Source: Neisseriaceae bacterium JH1-16 (GTDB taxonomy: Bacteria > Pseudomonadota > Gammaproteobacteria > Burkholderiales > Chromobacteriaceae). From it: a DNA stretch of 64,000 bases. The notes under the pieces were generated by a model. It was given only the letters and a program-made list of their open reading frames with translations, did no database searches and was not told the DNA's origin. The first letter of the stretch is position 1. Each line of letters opens with the position of its first letter. This document shows positions 1-8,711 of the stretch, piece by piece. Position numbers and translations under genes: made by a program. The DNA is taken from the NCBI GenBank assembly GCA_025989215.1, contig JAPDNP010000001.1:310001-374000 (forward strand). Reading direction: 5' to 3'.

Positions 1-303
1 GTAGTAGTCGTCGATCGCCGGCAGATTGGGGTTGGCGAAGATGTTGGCCAGGATCTTGAGCTTGCCGCCCTGGCGCGGTTCGAGCTTGCCGTCGGGCTTG
101 CGTACCCAGCCGCCTTGCCATTTCTCCTGGTTTTCCCATTCCTTCGGAAAGCCGATGCCAGGCTTGGTTTCGACATTGTTGAACCAGGCGTATTCGACGC
201 CGTCGCGGCTGGTCCAGACGTTTTTGCAGGTGACCGAACAGGTATGGCAGCCGATGCACTTGTCGAGATTCAGCACCATGCCGATTTGTGCACGGATCTT
301 CAT
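1..303 (-). CDS. narH: Respiratory nitrate reductase beta subunit, N-terminal part
   Basis: Only the first 101 codons lie in the window; the gene runs off the left edge. NarH carries electrons through four Fe-S clusters from the quinol-oxidising NarI to the molybdenum subunit NarG on the cytoplasmic face of the membrane. The first cluster motif is visible as CIGCHTCSVTCKNVW, with Cys at residues 16, 19, 22 and 26 (C-x2-C-x2-C-x3-C). The start codon overlaps the narG stop as ATGA (300-303), so the two are translationally coupled. narJ and narI would be expected further to the left, outside the window. Confidence 0.97.
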   Translation of the reverse strand, partial: MKIRAQIGMVLNLDKCIGCHTCSVTCKNVWTSRDGVEYAWFNNVETKPGIGFPKEWENQEKWQGGWVRKPDGKLEPRQGGKLKILANIFANPNLPAIDDYY

Positions 304-3300
304 TGCTTTGCTCCTTGGTTCGCCGCCGGCGTCTCCAGCCAGTCCACTTTGTTCATCTTGCGCACGATCACAAATTCATCGCGGTTGGCGCCGACCGTGC
401 CGTAGTAGTTGAAGCCCCAGGCCAGCTGCGCGTAGCCGCCGATCATGTGGGTGGGCTTGGTCACCGCGCGGGTCACCGAGTTGTGGATGCCGCCGCGCTT
501 GCCGCTCATTTCGGCGCCGGGCACGTTCACGATCTTTTCCTGGGCGTGGTACATCAGCGTCATGCCTTCCGGTACCCGCTGCGACACCACCGCACGGGCG
601 GTCAGCGTGCCGTTGACGTTGAAGGCCTCGATCCAGTCGTTGTCCTCGATGCCGGCCTTCTTGGCGTCGATTTCAGACAGCCACACGTGCGGGCCGCCAC
701 GCGACAGCGTCAACAGGCGCAGGTTGTCCGAGTAGGTACTGTGGATGCCCCATTTCTGGTGCGGGGTGATGAAGTTGAGCACCACCTCCTGGTTGCCGTT
801 GGGCTTGGTGCCGAGCACCGCCGCGGTGGTCTTCAGGTCGACCGCCGGCTTGTACACGCACAGGCCTTCGCCGAAGGCGCGCATCCACTGGTGATCCTGG
901 TAGAACTGCTGGCGGCCGGTCAGGGTGCGCCACGGGATGTACTCGTGCACATTGGTGTAGCCGGCGTTGTAGCTGACTTCTTCCGATTCCAGCCCCGACC
1001 AGGTCGGCGACGAGATGATCTTGCGCGGCTGCGCCTGCACGTCGCGGAAGCGGATGCTGTCATGCTCGCGGGGCTTGGCCAGATGGGTGTGGTCGCGGCC
1101 GGTGATCTTGGACAGCGCGTCCCAGGCCTTCACCGCCACGTGGCCATTGGTTTCCGGCGCCAGCGTCAGGATCATCTCGGCCGCGTCGATCGCGGTATCG
1201 AGCTTCGGCTGGCCCTGGGCCACGCCGTGGGCGACGGTCTTGTTCAGGCCGCGCAGCGTGTCGACCTCGTGGCCGGTCTTCCAGGCGATGCCCTTGCCGC
1301 CGTTGCCGATTTTTTCCAGCAAGGGGCCGATCGAGGTGAACTTGTCGTACAGCGCGCCGTAGTCGCGCTCCACCACCGTCATCGCCGGCATGGTCTTGCC
1401 CGGGATCGGCTCGCACTCGCCTTTCTTCCAGTCTTTCGGGTCGAAGGCCTGGCCGAGCTCCTGCGGGGTGTCGTGCATCAGCGGGGTCAGCACCAGGTCC
1501 TTACGCTTGCCGAGGTAGTCGCCGGCTAGCTCGGTGAACTTCTTGGCGATGCCCTTGTAGATTTCCCAGTCGGTGCGGCTCTGCCACAGAGGCTGCACGG
1601 CTTCGGACAGCGGGTGGATGAACGGGTGCATGTCCGAGGTGTTGAGGTCGTCCTTCTCGTACCAGGTGGCGGTCGGCAGCACGATGTCGGCGTACAGGCA
1701 CGTGGTCGACATGCGGAAGTCCAGCACCACCAACAGGTCGAGCTTGCCTTCGGCGGCCGGGCGCACGGTGATCTCGGACGGCTTGATGCAGTCGTCTTCC
1801 GAATTCATCACCGCGTTCTGGGTGCCGAGCAGGTACTTCAGGAAGTACTCGTGGCCCTTGCCGGAGCTGCCGAGAATATTCGAGCGCCACACGAACATAT
1901 TGCGCGGGAAGTTCTGCGGGTTGTCCGGGTCGTTGCAGGCCATGTCGAGCGTGCCCGACTTGAGGTTTTCAACGGCGTAGGCAACCGGGTCCTTGCCGGC
2001 GGCGGCAGCCGCGTCGACCACGTCGAGCGGGTTGGCCGACAGCTGCGGCGCCGACGGCAGCCAGCCCATCCGTTCGGCCTTGGCGTTGTAGTCGATCAGC
2101 GCGAGCTTGCCCATGTCGCCGTCGGCGGTGGGGGCGAGGATCTCGTCGACGCCGAGCTTCTCGTGGCGCCATTGGCTGGTGTGGGCGTAGAAGAACGAGG
2201 TGCCGTTCATCTGGCGCGACGGGCGCACCCAGTCGGCGGCGAACGCCAGCGGCGCCCAGCCGGTCTGTGGGCGCAGCTTTTCCTGGCCCACGTAGTGGCA
2301 CCAGCCGCCGCCGCTCTGACCGATACAGCCGGTCATCATCAACATATTGATGATGCCGCGGTAGGTCATGTCCATGTGGTACCAGTGGTTCAGCGCCGCA
2401 CCGACGATCACCATCGACTTGCCGCGGGTCTGGTCGGCGTTTTGCGCGAACTCGCGCGCCACCTGGATCACCATCTCCGGCTTCACGCCGGTGTGCTTCT
2501 GCTGCCAGGCCGGGGTGTAGGGCACATCGTCCAGGTAGTCGGCTGCGACATTGCTACCGCCGAGGCCACGGTCGATGCCGTAGTTGGCGATCAGCAGGTC
2601 GAACACGGTGGCGACCCAGGCCTCGCTGCCGTCGGCAAGCCGGATGCGCTTGGCCGGCACGTTGCGGGTCAGCAGCTCTTCATGTTCGCTGCCGAAGTAG
2701 GGGAAGCCGACGCCGACCACGTCGTCACGCGCATCGATCAGGCTGAGCTGTGCCTTGACTTCATTGCCGCTGGCGGCGTTCTTTTCTTCCAGGTTCCACT
2801 TGCCGGTCTGGCCGTCCGGCTGGCCCCAGCGGAAGCCGATCGAGCCGTTCGGCGCGACGATCTCGCCGCTGGCCTCGTCGATCACCAGGGTCTTCCAGTC
2901 CGGGTTGTTGGTTTCGCCAAGGTTGGCCGAAAGGTGGCTGGCGCGCAGGAAGTAATCCGGCACCAGGGTGTCGCCCTGCGGCTTCAGTGTTACCAGCATC
3001 GGCATGTCGGTGTACTGGCGGCAGTAGTCGGTGAAATAGGCGGACGGATTGTCGAGGTGGAATTCCTTCAGGATCACGTGGCCCATCGCCATTGCCAGCG
3101 CGGCGTCGGTGCCTTGCTTGGGCGCGAGCCAGATGTCGCCGAACTTGGCCATTTCGCCGAAGTCGCTCGACACCGCCACCGTCTTGGTGCCCTTGTAGCG
3201 CACCTCGGTGTAGAAGTGGGCGTCCGGGGTTCGGGTCATCGGCACGTTGGAGCCCCACACCATCAAATAGGTGGAGTTGTACCAGTCGGCCGATTCGGCC

Positions 3301-4010
3301 ACGTCGGTCTGCTCGCCCCAGGTCTGCGGGCTGGCCGGCGGCAGGTCGCAGTACCAGTCGTAGAACGACAACGGTACGCCGCCGAGCAGGCTCAGGTAGC
3401 GGCTACCGGCCGCGTACGACACCATCGACATCGCCGGAATCGGCGAGAAGCCGACCACGCGGTCCGGGCCGAAGCGCTTCACCGTGTAGGCGTTGGCGGC
3501 GGCGATGATCTCGTTGGACTCTTCCCAGGTCGAGCGTACGAAACCACCCAGGCCGCGCTGCTGCTTGTATTCCTTGGCGGTGTCGGGGTTTTGGCTGATC
3601 TTTTCCCAAGCCTCGATCGGGCCGAGAGTCTGGCGTGCCTCACGCCACATCCGGGCCAGACGGCCGCGCAGCATCGGGTATTTGACGCGCTGTGCCGAGT
3701 ACACATACCAGCTGTACGAGGCGCCACGTGGGCAGCCGCGCGGTTCGTGGTTGGGCAGGTCGGGGCGGGTGCGAGGATAGTCGGTCTGCTGGGTTTCCCA
3801 GGTGATCAGGCCGTTCTTCACATACACCTTCCAGCTACAGGAGCCGGTGCAGTTCACCCCGTGGGTGGAACGGACGATCTTGTCGTGCTGCCAGCGCTGT
3901 CGGTAGCTGTTTTCCCAACTGCGGTCCTCGTCGACGACCGCGCCATGGCCGCCGGCGAAAGTGTTCTTCACCTTGCCCAAGAAATTCAGGCGATCCAGAA
4001 AGTGGCTCAT
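300..4010 (-). CDS. narG: Respiratory nitrate reductase alpha (molybdopterin) subunit
   Basis: Catalytic subunit reducing nitrate to nitrite at a Mo-bis-MGD centre during anaerobic respiration. The start is placed at MSHFLDRLNFLGK (4010), the conserved NarG N-terminus, preceded by GGAGG; an in-frame upstream ATG at 4070 lacks support. The protein is 1236 aa, the usual size. The N-terminal FeS0 ligands are seen as H50, C54 and C58 (HGVNCTGSC) and C93, and the Mo-coordinating aspartate is D222 in CDLPPASPQ. It is intact to the stop that overlaps narH. One copy of the repeated uptake-like 10-mer sits inside it at 2922-2931. No FNR box is visible directly upstream, so readthrough from hcp-hcr or narK may contribute. 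Confidence 0.98.
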   Translation of the reverse strand: MSHFLDRLNFLGKVKNTFAGGHGAVVDEDRSWENSYRQRWQHDKIVRSTHGVNCTGSCSWKVYVKNGLITWETQQTDYPRTRPDLPNHEPRGCPRGASYSWYVYSAQRVKYPMLRGRLARMWREARQTLGPIEAWEKISQNPDTAKEYKQQRGLGGFVRSTWEESNEIIAAANAYTVKRFGPDRVVGFSPIPAMSMVSYAAGSRYLSLLGGVPLSFYDWYCDLPPASPQTWGEQTDVAESADWYNSTYLMVWGSNVPMTRTPDAHFYTEVRYKGTKTVAVSSDFGEMAKFGDIWLAPKQGTDAALAMAMGHVILKEFHLDNPSAYFTDYCRQYTDMPMLVTLKPQGDTLVPDYFLRASHLSANLGETNNPDWKTLVIDEASGEIVAPNGSIGFRWGQPDGQTGKWNLEEKNAASGNEVKAQLSLIDARDDVVGVGFPYFGSEHEELLTRNVPAKRIRLADGSEAWVATVFDLLIANYGIDRGLGGSNVAADYLDDVPYTPAWQQKHTGVKPEMVIQVAREFAQNADQTRGKSMVIVGAALNHWYHMDMTYRGIINMLMMTGCIGQSGGGWCHYVGQEKLRPQTGWAPLAFAADWVRPSRQMNGTSFFYAHTSQWRHEKLGVDEILAPTADGDMGKLALIDYNAKAERMGWLPSAPQLSANPLDVVDAAAAAGKDPVAYAVENLKSGTLDMACNDPDNPQNFPRNMFVWRSNILGSSGKGHEYFLKYLLGTQNAVMNSEDDCIKPSEITVRPAAEGKLDLLVVLDFRMSTTCLYADIVLPTATWYEKDDLNTSDMHPFIHPLSEAVQPLWQSRTDWEIYKGIAKKFTELAGDYLGKRKDLVLTPLMHDTPQELGQAFDPKDWKKGECEPIPGKTMPAMTVVERDYGALYDKFTSIGPLLEKIGNGGKGIAWKTGHEVDTLRGLNKTVAHGVAQGQPKLDTAIDAAEMILTLAPETNGHVAVKAWDALSKITGRDHTHLAKPREHDSIRFRDVQAQPRKIISSPTWSGLESEEVSYNAGYTNVHEYIPWRTLTGRQQFYQDHQWMRAFGEGLCVYKPAVDLKTTAAVLGTKPNGNQEVVLNFITPHQKWGIHSTYSDNLRLLTLSRGGPHVWLSEIDAKKAGIEDNDWIEAFNVNGTLTARAVVSQRVPEGMTLMYHAQEKIVNVPGAEMSGKRGGIHNSVTRAVTKPTHMIGGYAQLAWGFNYYGTVGANRDEFVIVRKMNKVDWLETPAANQGAKQ

Positions 4011-4334
4011 CTTGCCTCCAAACGATGGCCCGCCCGGCAAGCGCACGGCAGACCTGTTGTCATGCTGCAAGGCTACGCCGCGGGCCCCGTGTGCAACATT
4101 CGTCGGAAGTCGAGCCGGCCCGGCGCGTTGGGACTAGGCCGGCTAGTTCTTTGGTAGTAGATGGGCTTCGGCCAAGGTTGGCCGAAGCCGGCCGCCACAG
4201 GGCCGGCCCACCATTTCGCGAGTGAGGAGATGACCAAGGAAGAGGGGCCAGGCTGCGAAATGACCGCGGAGTTCATCATCCGGTCGAGCGGCATCTCGAC
4301 GTCGCCCCCAGTGCGGCAGTGTGCGGGCCGACGC
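4011..4334. other. Intergenic region between narG and hcr
   Basis: No convincing gene. It contains a dyad around 4132-4146 (ACTAG-GCCGG-CTAGT), a perfect inverted pair of the uptake-like repeat (4165-4188), and a further GC-rich hairpin at about 4187-4207. The narG ribosome binding site is at the right-hand edge of narG (GGAGG, about 4014-4018). I see no FNR box. Confidence 0.6.
4165..4188. repeat. Inverted pair of uptake-like 10-mers forming a hairpin
   Basis: GCTTCGGCCAA and TTGGCCGAAGC are perfect 11-base arms around a GG centre. One arm carries an exact GTTGGCCGAA (4177-4186), the other a one-base variant. It stands downstream of hcr and may end that transcript, although no T-tract follows. 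Confidence 0.75.
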
Positions 4335-5357
4335 TCACGCTCCCTCGATCACCAGATCGCCGTGCACCGCGCAGCAGCAGGCCAGTGCATAGCCATCCGC
4401 CAGCTCCGCCTCGGACAATGCGGTCTGTGCGCCCTGCACATAGTCGCCCTCCAGCACCTTGACCTTGCAGCTGCCGCACTCGCCGTTGCGGCATACCGCG
4501 GTCATCGGGATGGCCTGCGCTTCCAGCGCGGCGAGCAGGTTGCCGCCGTGGCCGACCTCGGCCTCGTCGCCCCAGGGCTGCAGCCGCACGCGGTGGCGCA
4601 CGCCGTCGTCGGCCGCCTCGTCGAGCGCTGCCACCGCGGCAGCCTGGAAGGCCTCGTGATGGAAGCGTTCGGGCGGTACGCCCAGGCTCGCGGCGAGTTC
4701 CGCGGCCAGCGTCATGTAGCCGGCCGGGCCGCAGCACATCACGGTGCGCTCGGCGATGTCCGGCACCAGTTCGGCCAACAGTTCGCGGCTCAGCGGTGCC
4801 TGGCGGCTCTCGGCATCGGGCTCGCGGTCGACCAGCCTGTGCAGGCACAGCTGATCGGGATAGCGCTGCGTCAGCTCGCGCCACTCGGCGGCGAAAATCA
4901 GTTCGGCCGGGTTCTGCGCGTGGTACAGCACCACCAGCGAGGTGTCGGGGCGCTGCGCCAGCAGCCAGCGCGCGATCGCCATCACCGGAGTGACGCCACA
5001 GCCGCCGGCCAGCAGCAGATAGTCGCTGCCCGGCGCGTGCTCGGGGGTGAAGCGGCCCTGCGCGGTAGACAGCTGAAGCGTGTCGCCGACTTGTACCTGG
5101 CTGGTCAGCCAGCTGGAGCCCAGCCCCTCGGGCAGGCGCCGCACCGTCAGGTGCAGGTGCTCGTGCAGGCCGGGCGAGGAGGACAGCGTATAGGCGCGCA
5201 GCGCGCGGCCGTCGGCGATGTCGACCAGCGCGTACTGGCCGGGCAGGTAGGTGTAGTCGGGCGGCGGAGTTAATTCCAGCGTCCAGACGCTGGGGGTTTC
5301 CTGGCGGATCGCCCGCACCGGCATCGGGTGCGGACAGAGGGTGGCAAGTTCGACCAT
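4335..5357 (-). CDS. hcr: NADH oxidoreductase partner of hybrid cluster protein
   Basis: Hcr passes electrons from NADH through FAD and a [2Fe-2S] cluster to Hcp. Three modules are visible in 340 aa: an FAD-binding domain (RAYTLSSSPG near residue 55), an NAD-binding domain (GGCGVTPVMAIARW, then CCGPAGYM), and a C-terminal plant-type ferredoxin domain with CRNGECGSCK and a final CCC near the end. It lies 54 nt after hcp in the same direction, with a hairpin in the gap, so it is probably expressed at a lower level than hcp. The Hcr assignment rather than another flavodoxin-type reductase rests on this pairing. Confidence 0.93.
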   Translation of the reverse strand: MVELATLCPHPMPVRAIRQETPSVWTLELTPPPDYTYLPGQYALVDIADGRALRAYTLSSSPGLHEHLHLTVRRLPEGLGSSWLTSQVQVGDTLQLSTAQGRFTPEHAPGSDYLLLAGGCGVTPVMAIARWLLAQRPDTSLVVLYHAQNPAELIFAAEWRELTQRYPDQLCLHRLVDREPDAESRQAPLSRELLAELVPDIAERTVMCCGPAGYMTLAAELAASLGVPPERFHHEAFQAAAVAALDEAADDGVRHRVRLQPWGDEAEVGHGGNLLAALEAQAIPMTAVCRNGECGSCKVKVLEGDYVQGAQTALSEAELADGYALACCCAVHGDLVIEGA

Positions 5358-5377
5358 GGGGACCTCGAAAGCAAGAA

Positions 5378-5399
5378 GGCCCGCCGGGCAGGGCGGGCC
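5378..5399 (-). terminator. Hairpin between hcp and hcr
   Basis: GGCCCGCC and GGCGGGCC form an 8-bp stem with a 6-base loop, followed on the minus strand by a T-rich but interrupted tract (TTCTTGCTTTC). It could be a partial terminator or an mRNA-stabilising stem between hcp and hcr. Confidence 0.5.
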
Positions 5400-5411
5400 G
5401 GACAGACAGGA

Positions 5412-7061
5412 TCAGGCGGCCAGCATCTCGGCCATGTCGCCGTCCACCGTGCCGATCGGGCGCAGGCCGAAGCGCTCCTTCAGGATCGCCATCAGCGTGT
5501 CGTTGAGGAACGGCGGCGGGGTCGGGCCGGCGTAGATGTCGCGCACGCCGAGCGCGAGCAAGGTCAGCAGCACCGCGATCGCCTTCTGCTCGAACCAGGA
5601 CAGCACCAGCGTCAGCGGCAGGTCGTTGACGCCGCAGCCGAGCCGTTCGGCCAACTTCAGCGCCAGCTGGATCGCCGCGTACGAGTCGTTGCACTGGCCG
5701 ACGTCGAGCAGTCGCGGCAGCGCACCGATGCTGCCGAAGTCGTGCTTGTTGAAGCGGAACTTGCCGCAGGCGAGCGTCATCACCGCGCAGTCGGCCGGCA
5801 CCTGTTGGGCAAAGTCGGTGTAGTAGCTGCGCTCGTTGCGGCTACCGTCACAGCCACCCACCAGAAACACGTGGCGCAGCTGTTTGGTCGCCACCATCTC
5901 GATCACCGTGTCGGCGGCGCCGAGCAGGGTCTCGCGACCGAAGCCGACGGTGATGAAGTGCGGCTCGGCGCTCTCGGCGAAGCCGGGCAGTGCCTGCGCG
6001 TGGGCGATCACCTGGGCGAAGTCCTCGCCGACCAGGTGCTTCACCCCCGGCCAGCCGACGATGCTGCGGGTGTAGATGCGATCGGTGTAGCGGCCCACAT
6101 TCGGGTTGATGATGCAGTTGGAGGTCATGATCACCGGGCCGGGGAAGGCGGCGAATTCCTTCTGCTGGTTCTGCCAGGCGCTGCCGTAGTTGCCGGCCAG
6201 GTGCGGGTAGCGCTTCAGCTCCGGATAGCCGTGCGCCGGCAGCATCTCGCCGTGGGTGTAGATGTTGATGCCGGTGCCCTCGGTTTGCTGCAGTAGTGCT
6301 TCCAGGTCCTTCAGGTCGTGACCGGAGATCAGGATCGCCTTGCCGGCTACCGGGTTGACGTTGACCTGGGTCGGCACCGGGTGGCCGTAGTGGCTGGTCT
6401 CGCCGTGATCGAGCAGTGCCATGATGCGGTAGTTGAGCTGGCCGATTGCCAGCGACTGCTCCAGCAGCGCTTCCAGGTCACGCGGCTGGCCGGCAAACCA
6501 GGCCATCAGCCGGTGGAATTCGGCGGCGATCGCGCCGTCCTGCTGATCCAGTACTCGGGCGTGTTCCATGTAGGCGGCGGCGCCCTTCAGGCCGTACAGG
6601 CCCAACAGGCGCAGGCCGTGCACCTCTTCACCGACCTCGGCGCGGTCGCGGTTCAACGCCCATTGCACCGACTGCGTCTGCAGGCCCAGCACGTCGTTGG
6701 CTGGACGCAGTGCCGCCTGCGGCAGCGTCACGCTGGCGGTGGGGTCGATGGCGCGGCAGCGTTCGGCCAAGGCATCGCGAAGCGCGGCCGCCTCGCGGGC
6801 ATAGCCACTGATGCGCGGGGTGTCGAAGTTGACGTTGGTCAGCGTGGCGAAGAAGGCACGCGGCACGAAGGCATCGACGGTGGCATCGATGATGACCAGC
6901 TCGCGCGCCTTCAGCGCCCAGGCCGACAGGCCCTGCAGCACGGCGACCAGCAGGTCCTGCTGGTCCGAGGTGTCGGCGGTCTTGCCGCACATACCCTGGC
7001 TCAGATTGCAGCCTTTGCCGGCGGCGGTTTGCAGTGTTTGTTCGCATTGCACACAGTACAT
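5412..7061 (-). CDS. hcp: Hybrid cluster protein (hydroxylamine/NO reductase)
   Basis: Cytoplasmic Fe-S/O hybrid-cluster enzyme that detoxifies nitric oxide under anaerobiosis and has hydroxylamine reductase activity in vitro. At 549 aa it matches the E. coli type: the N-terminus [17 protein letters not shown] continues to [10 protein letters not shown], the wide-spaced cysteine pattern typical of the enterobacterial class. Hybrid-cluster regions are present, including [37 protein letters not shown] and WFEQKA (the Glu and Lys ligands). The ribosome site AGGAG precedes ATG at 7061. An FNR-like box lies about 100 nt upstream, as expected for a gene induced without oxygen. Confidence 0.97.
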   Translation of the reverse strand: MYCVQCEQTLQTAAGKGCNLSQGMCGKTADTSDQQDLLVAVLQGLSAWALKARELVIIDATVDAFVPRAFFATLTNVNFDTPRISGYAREAAALRDALAERCRAIDPTASVTLPQAALRPANDVLGLQTQSVQWALNRDRAEVGEEVHGLRLLGLYGLKGAAAYMEHARVLDQQDGAIAAEFHRLMAWFAGQPRDLEALLEQSLAIGQLNYRIMALLDHGETSHYGHPVPTQVNVNPVAGKAILISGHDLKDLEALLQQTEGTGINIYTHGEMLPAHGYPELKRYPHLAGNYGSAWQNQQKEFAAFPGPVIMTSNCIINPNVGRYTDRIYTRSIVGWPGVKHLVGEDFAQVIAHAQALPGFAESAEPHFITVGFGRETLLGAADTVIEMVATKQLRHVFLVGGCDGSRNERSYYTDFAQQVPADCAVMTLACGKFRFNKHDFGSIGALPRLLDVGQCNDSYAAIQLALKLAERLGCGVNDLPLTLVLSWFEQKAIAVLLTLLALGVRDIYAGPTPPPFLNDTLMAILKERFGLRPIGTVDGDMAEMLAA

Positions 7062-7158
7062 GGTTGACTCCTAGCTCGTGGATGGCGCGGTGGTTGGGAG
7101 GCACTGTAACGCAGCAAAGGCTCGATAAGATGTACGGTTTATATATTTTTTGAATCGC

Positions 7159-7172
7159 TTGATTTCACTCAA
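7159..7172 (-). promoter_or_regulatory. FNR/ANR-type operator in front of hcp
   Basis: TTGAT-TTCA-CTCAA matches the FNR palindrome TTGAT-N4-ATCAA at nine of ten positions. Its centre is about 104 nt from the hcp ATG. A class II site (-41.5) would place the transcription start near 7124 with a -10-like TACATC at 7129-7134. Direct reading of the motif; regulation is inferred. Confidence 0.75.
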
Positions 7173-7203
7173 GCGGATCGTGTCGGGCCACCGCCAATAG
7201 ACG

Positions 7204-7230
7204 AAAAAAAGCCCCCGCAAGGCGGGGGCG
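7204..7230 (-). terminator. Rho-independent terminator of narK1-narK2
   Basis: On the minus strand GCCCCCGC-CTT-GCGGGGGC is followed by seven T residues. It lies 30 nt beyond the narK2 stop and upstream of the hcp operator, so hcp has its own promoter. Confidence 0.9.
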
Positions 7231-7262
7231 AAAACCATATGAAATGAAAAAACTAGCCGTGT

Positions 7263-8645
7263 TCAGCAGCGCACCTCGGCGCCACGGCGGGCGTAGTACC
7301 ACCAGTTGAGTGCCAGGCAAGTGGCGTAGAACACGATGAAGGCGATCAGTGCCGCCGCCACGCCGCCGGTCAGCGCGATCGAGGTGCCGTAGCTCTTCGG
7401 GATGAAGAAGCCGCCGTAGGCGCCGATTGCCCCGATGAAGCCGAGCACCGCCGCGGCTTCCTTGGTGGCCTCGGTTGCTGCGGCCTGCTGCGCCGCCGCG
7501 CCCTTGTCGGCCGCCCATTGCTGGTGCAGCTTGGCGAAGATGATCGGCACCTGCATGAAGGTGGAGCCGTTACCGAGACCGGTCAGCGCGAACAGCGCCA
7601 GGAAGCAGACGAAGAAGCCGGTGAAGTTGCCGCCGACGCCGTTCTCGGGCAGGAACTGCAGTACGCCGAACACCGCCACGATCATCAGCAGGAACGACCA
7701 GTGGGTGACGCGGGCGCCGCCGACCTTGTCGGCAATCCAGCCGCCGAGCGGGCGCGCCAGCGCACCGACCAGGGGGCCGAGGAAGGCGTACTGGATCGGG
7801 TCGACGCTGGGGAACTGGCCCTTCATCAGCAGCGGGAAGCCGGCCGAAAAGCCGATGAACGAGCCGAAGGTGCCGACGTACAGCCAGCACATCAGCCAGT
7901 TGTGTTTGCGTTTGAAGATCACCGCCTGTTCGGAGAACGAGGCGCGCGCCGAGGCGATGTCGTTCATGCCGAACCAGGCTGCCAGCGAAGACAGCGCGAT
8001 GAACGGCACCCAGACGAAGCCGGCGTTCTGCAGCCACAGCTGCTTGGACTCGCTACCCTTCACCCAGGTCTGCGCGTCGCCGCCGAAGGCGCCGAACACG
8101 CCGGCGGTGATCACCAGCGGCACCACGAACTGCACCACCGACACGCCGAGGTTGCCGAGCCCGGCGTTCAGGCCCAGTGCGGTGCCTTTTTCCGATTTCG
8201 GGTAGAAGAAGCTGATGTTGGCCATCGACGAGCTGAAGTTGGCGCCGCCGAAGCCGCACAGCAGCGCCAGCACCATCATCGTCGCGTAGCTGGTGGTCGG
8301 GTCCTGCACCGCGAAGCCCAGGCCCAGCGCAGGAATCATCAGGCTGGCGGTGGACAGCGCAGTCCAGCGTCGGCCGCCGAAGATCGGCACCGCGAACGAA
8401 TAGAAAATCCGCAGCGTCGCGCCGGACAGCGCCGGCAGCGCCGCCAGCCAGAACAGCTGGTTGGCCGAATAGTTGAAGCCGATATTGGGCAGGTTCACCA
8501 CCGCCACGCTCCACACCTGCCAGATCGCAAATGCCAGCAGCAGCGCCGGTATCGAAATCCACAGATTGCGCCGCGCCACCGCGCGGCCTTCGCTCTGCCA
8601 GAAGCGCGCGACTTCCGGCTCCCAGCGTTTCAGTTCTGCAGCCAT
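7263..8645 (-). CDS. narK2: Nitrate/nitrite transporter, NarK2 type (MFS)
   Basis: Inner-membrane major facilitator of the nitrate/nitrite porter family, probably the nitrate/nitrite antiporter half of a NarK1-NarK2 pair. It is 460 aa with about twelve hydrophobic segments; family signatures include ALLCGFGGANFSSSMANISF and GLGNLGVSVVQF. An Ala-rich hydrophilic insert (near AAAQQAAATEATKEAA) precedes the last two helices. Start at 8645 has a strong AGGAGG eight bases upstream. It follows narK1 by 66 nt and is closed by a good terminator. The K2 label comes from order and sequence feel, not a tree. Confidence 0.92.
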   Translation of the reverse strand: MAAELKRWEPEVARFWQSEGRAVARRNLWISIPALLLAFAIWQVWSVAVVNLPNIGFNYSANQLFWLAALPALSGATLRIFYSFAVPIFGGRRWTALSTASLMIPALGLGFAVQDPTTSYATMMVLALLCGFGGANFSSSMANISFFYPKSEKGTALGLNAGLGNLGVSVVQFVVPLVITAGVFGAFGGDAQTWVKGSESKQLWLQNAGFVWVPFIALSSLAAWFGMNDIASARASFSEQAVIFKRKHNWLMCWLYVGTFGSFIGFSAGFPLLMKGQFPSVDPIQYAFLGPLVGALARPLGGWIADKVGGARVTHWSFLLMIVAVFGVLQFLPENGVGGNFTGFFVCFLALFALTGLGNGSTFMQVPIIFAKLHQQWAADKGAAAQQAAATEATKEAAAVLGFIGAIGAYGGFFIPKSYGTSIALTGGVAAALIAFIVFYATCLALNWWYYARRGAEVRC

Positions 8646-8711
8646 GTGATCATCCTCCTGGCGGCCGTGCCGCCGAAATAGGCAGAACCCGCCCCCGGCG
8701 GGCTCCGGGGG

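Noticed and set aside
1614-4157. 847-codon open frame on the plus strand opposite narG
   Set aside because: Antisense shadow typical of high-GC codon use; composition is low complexity (His/Gly/Ala/Val-rich) with no domain, and narG is certain.
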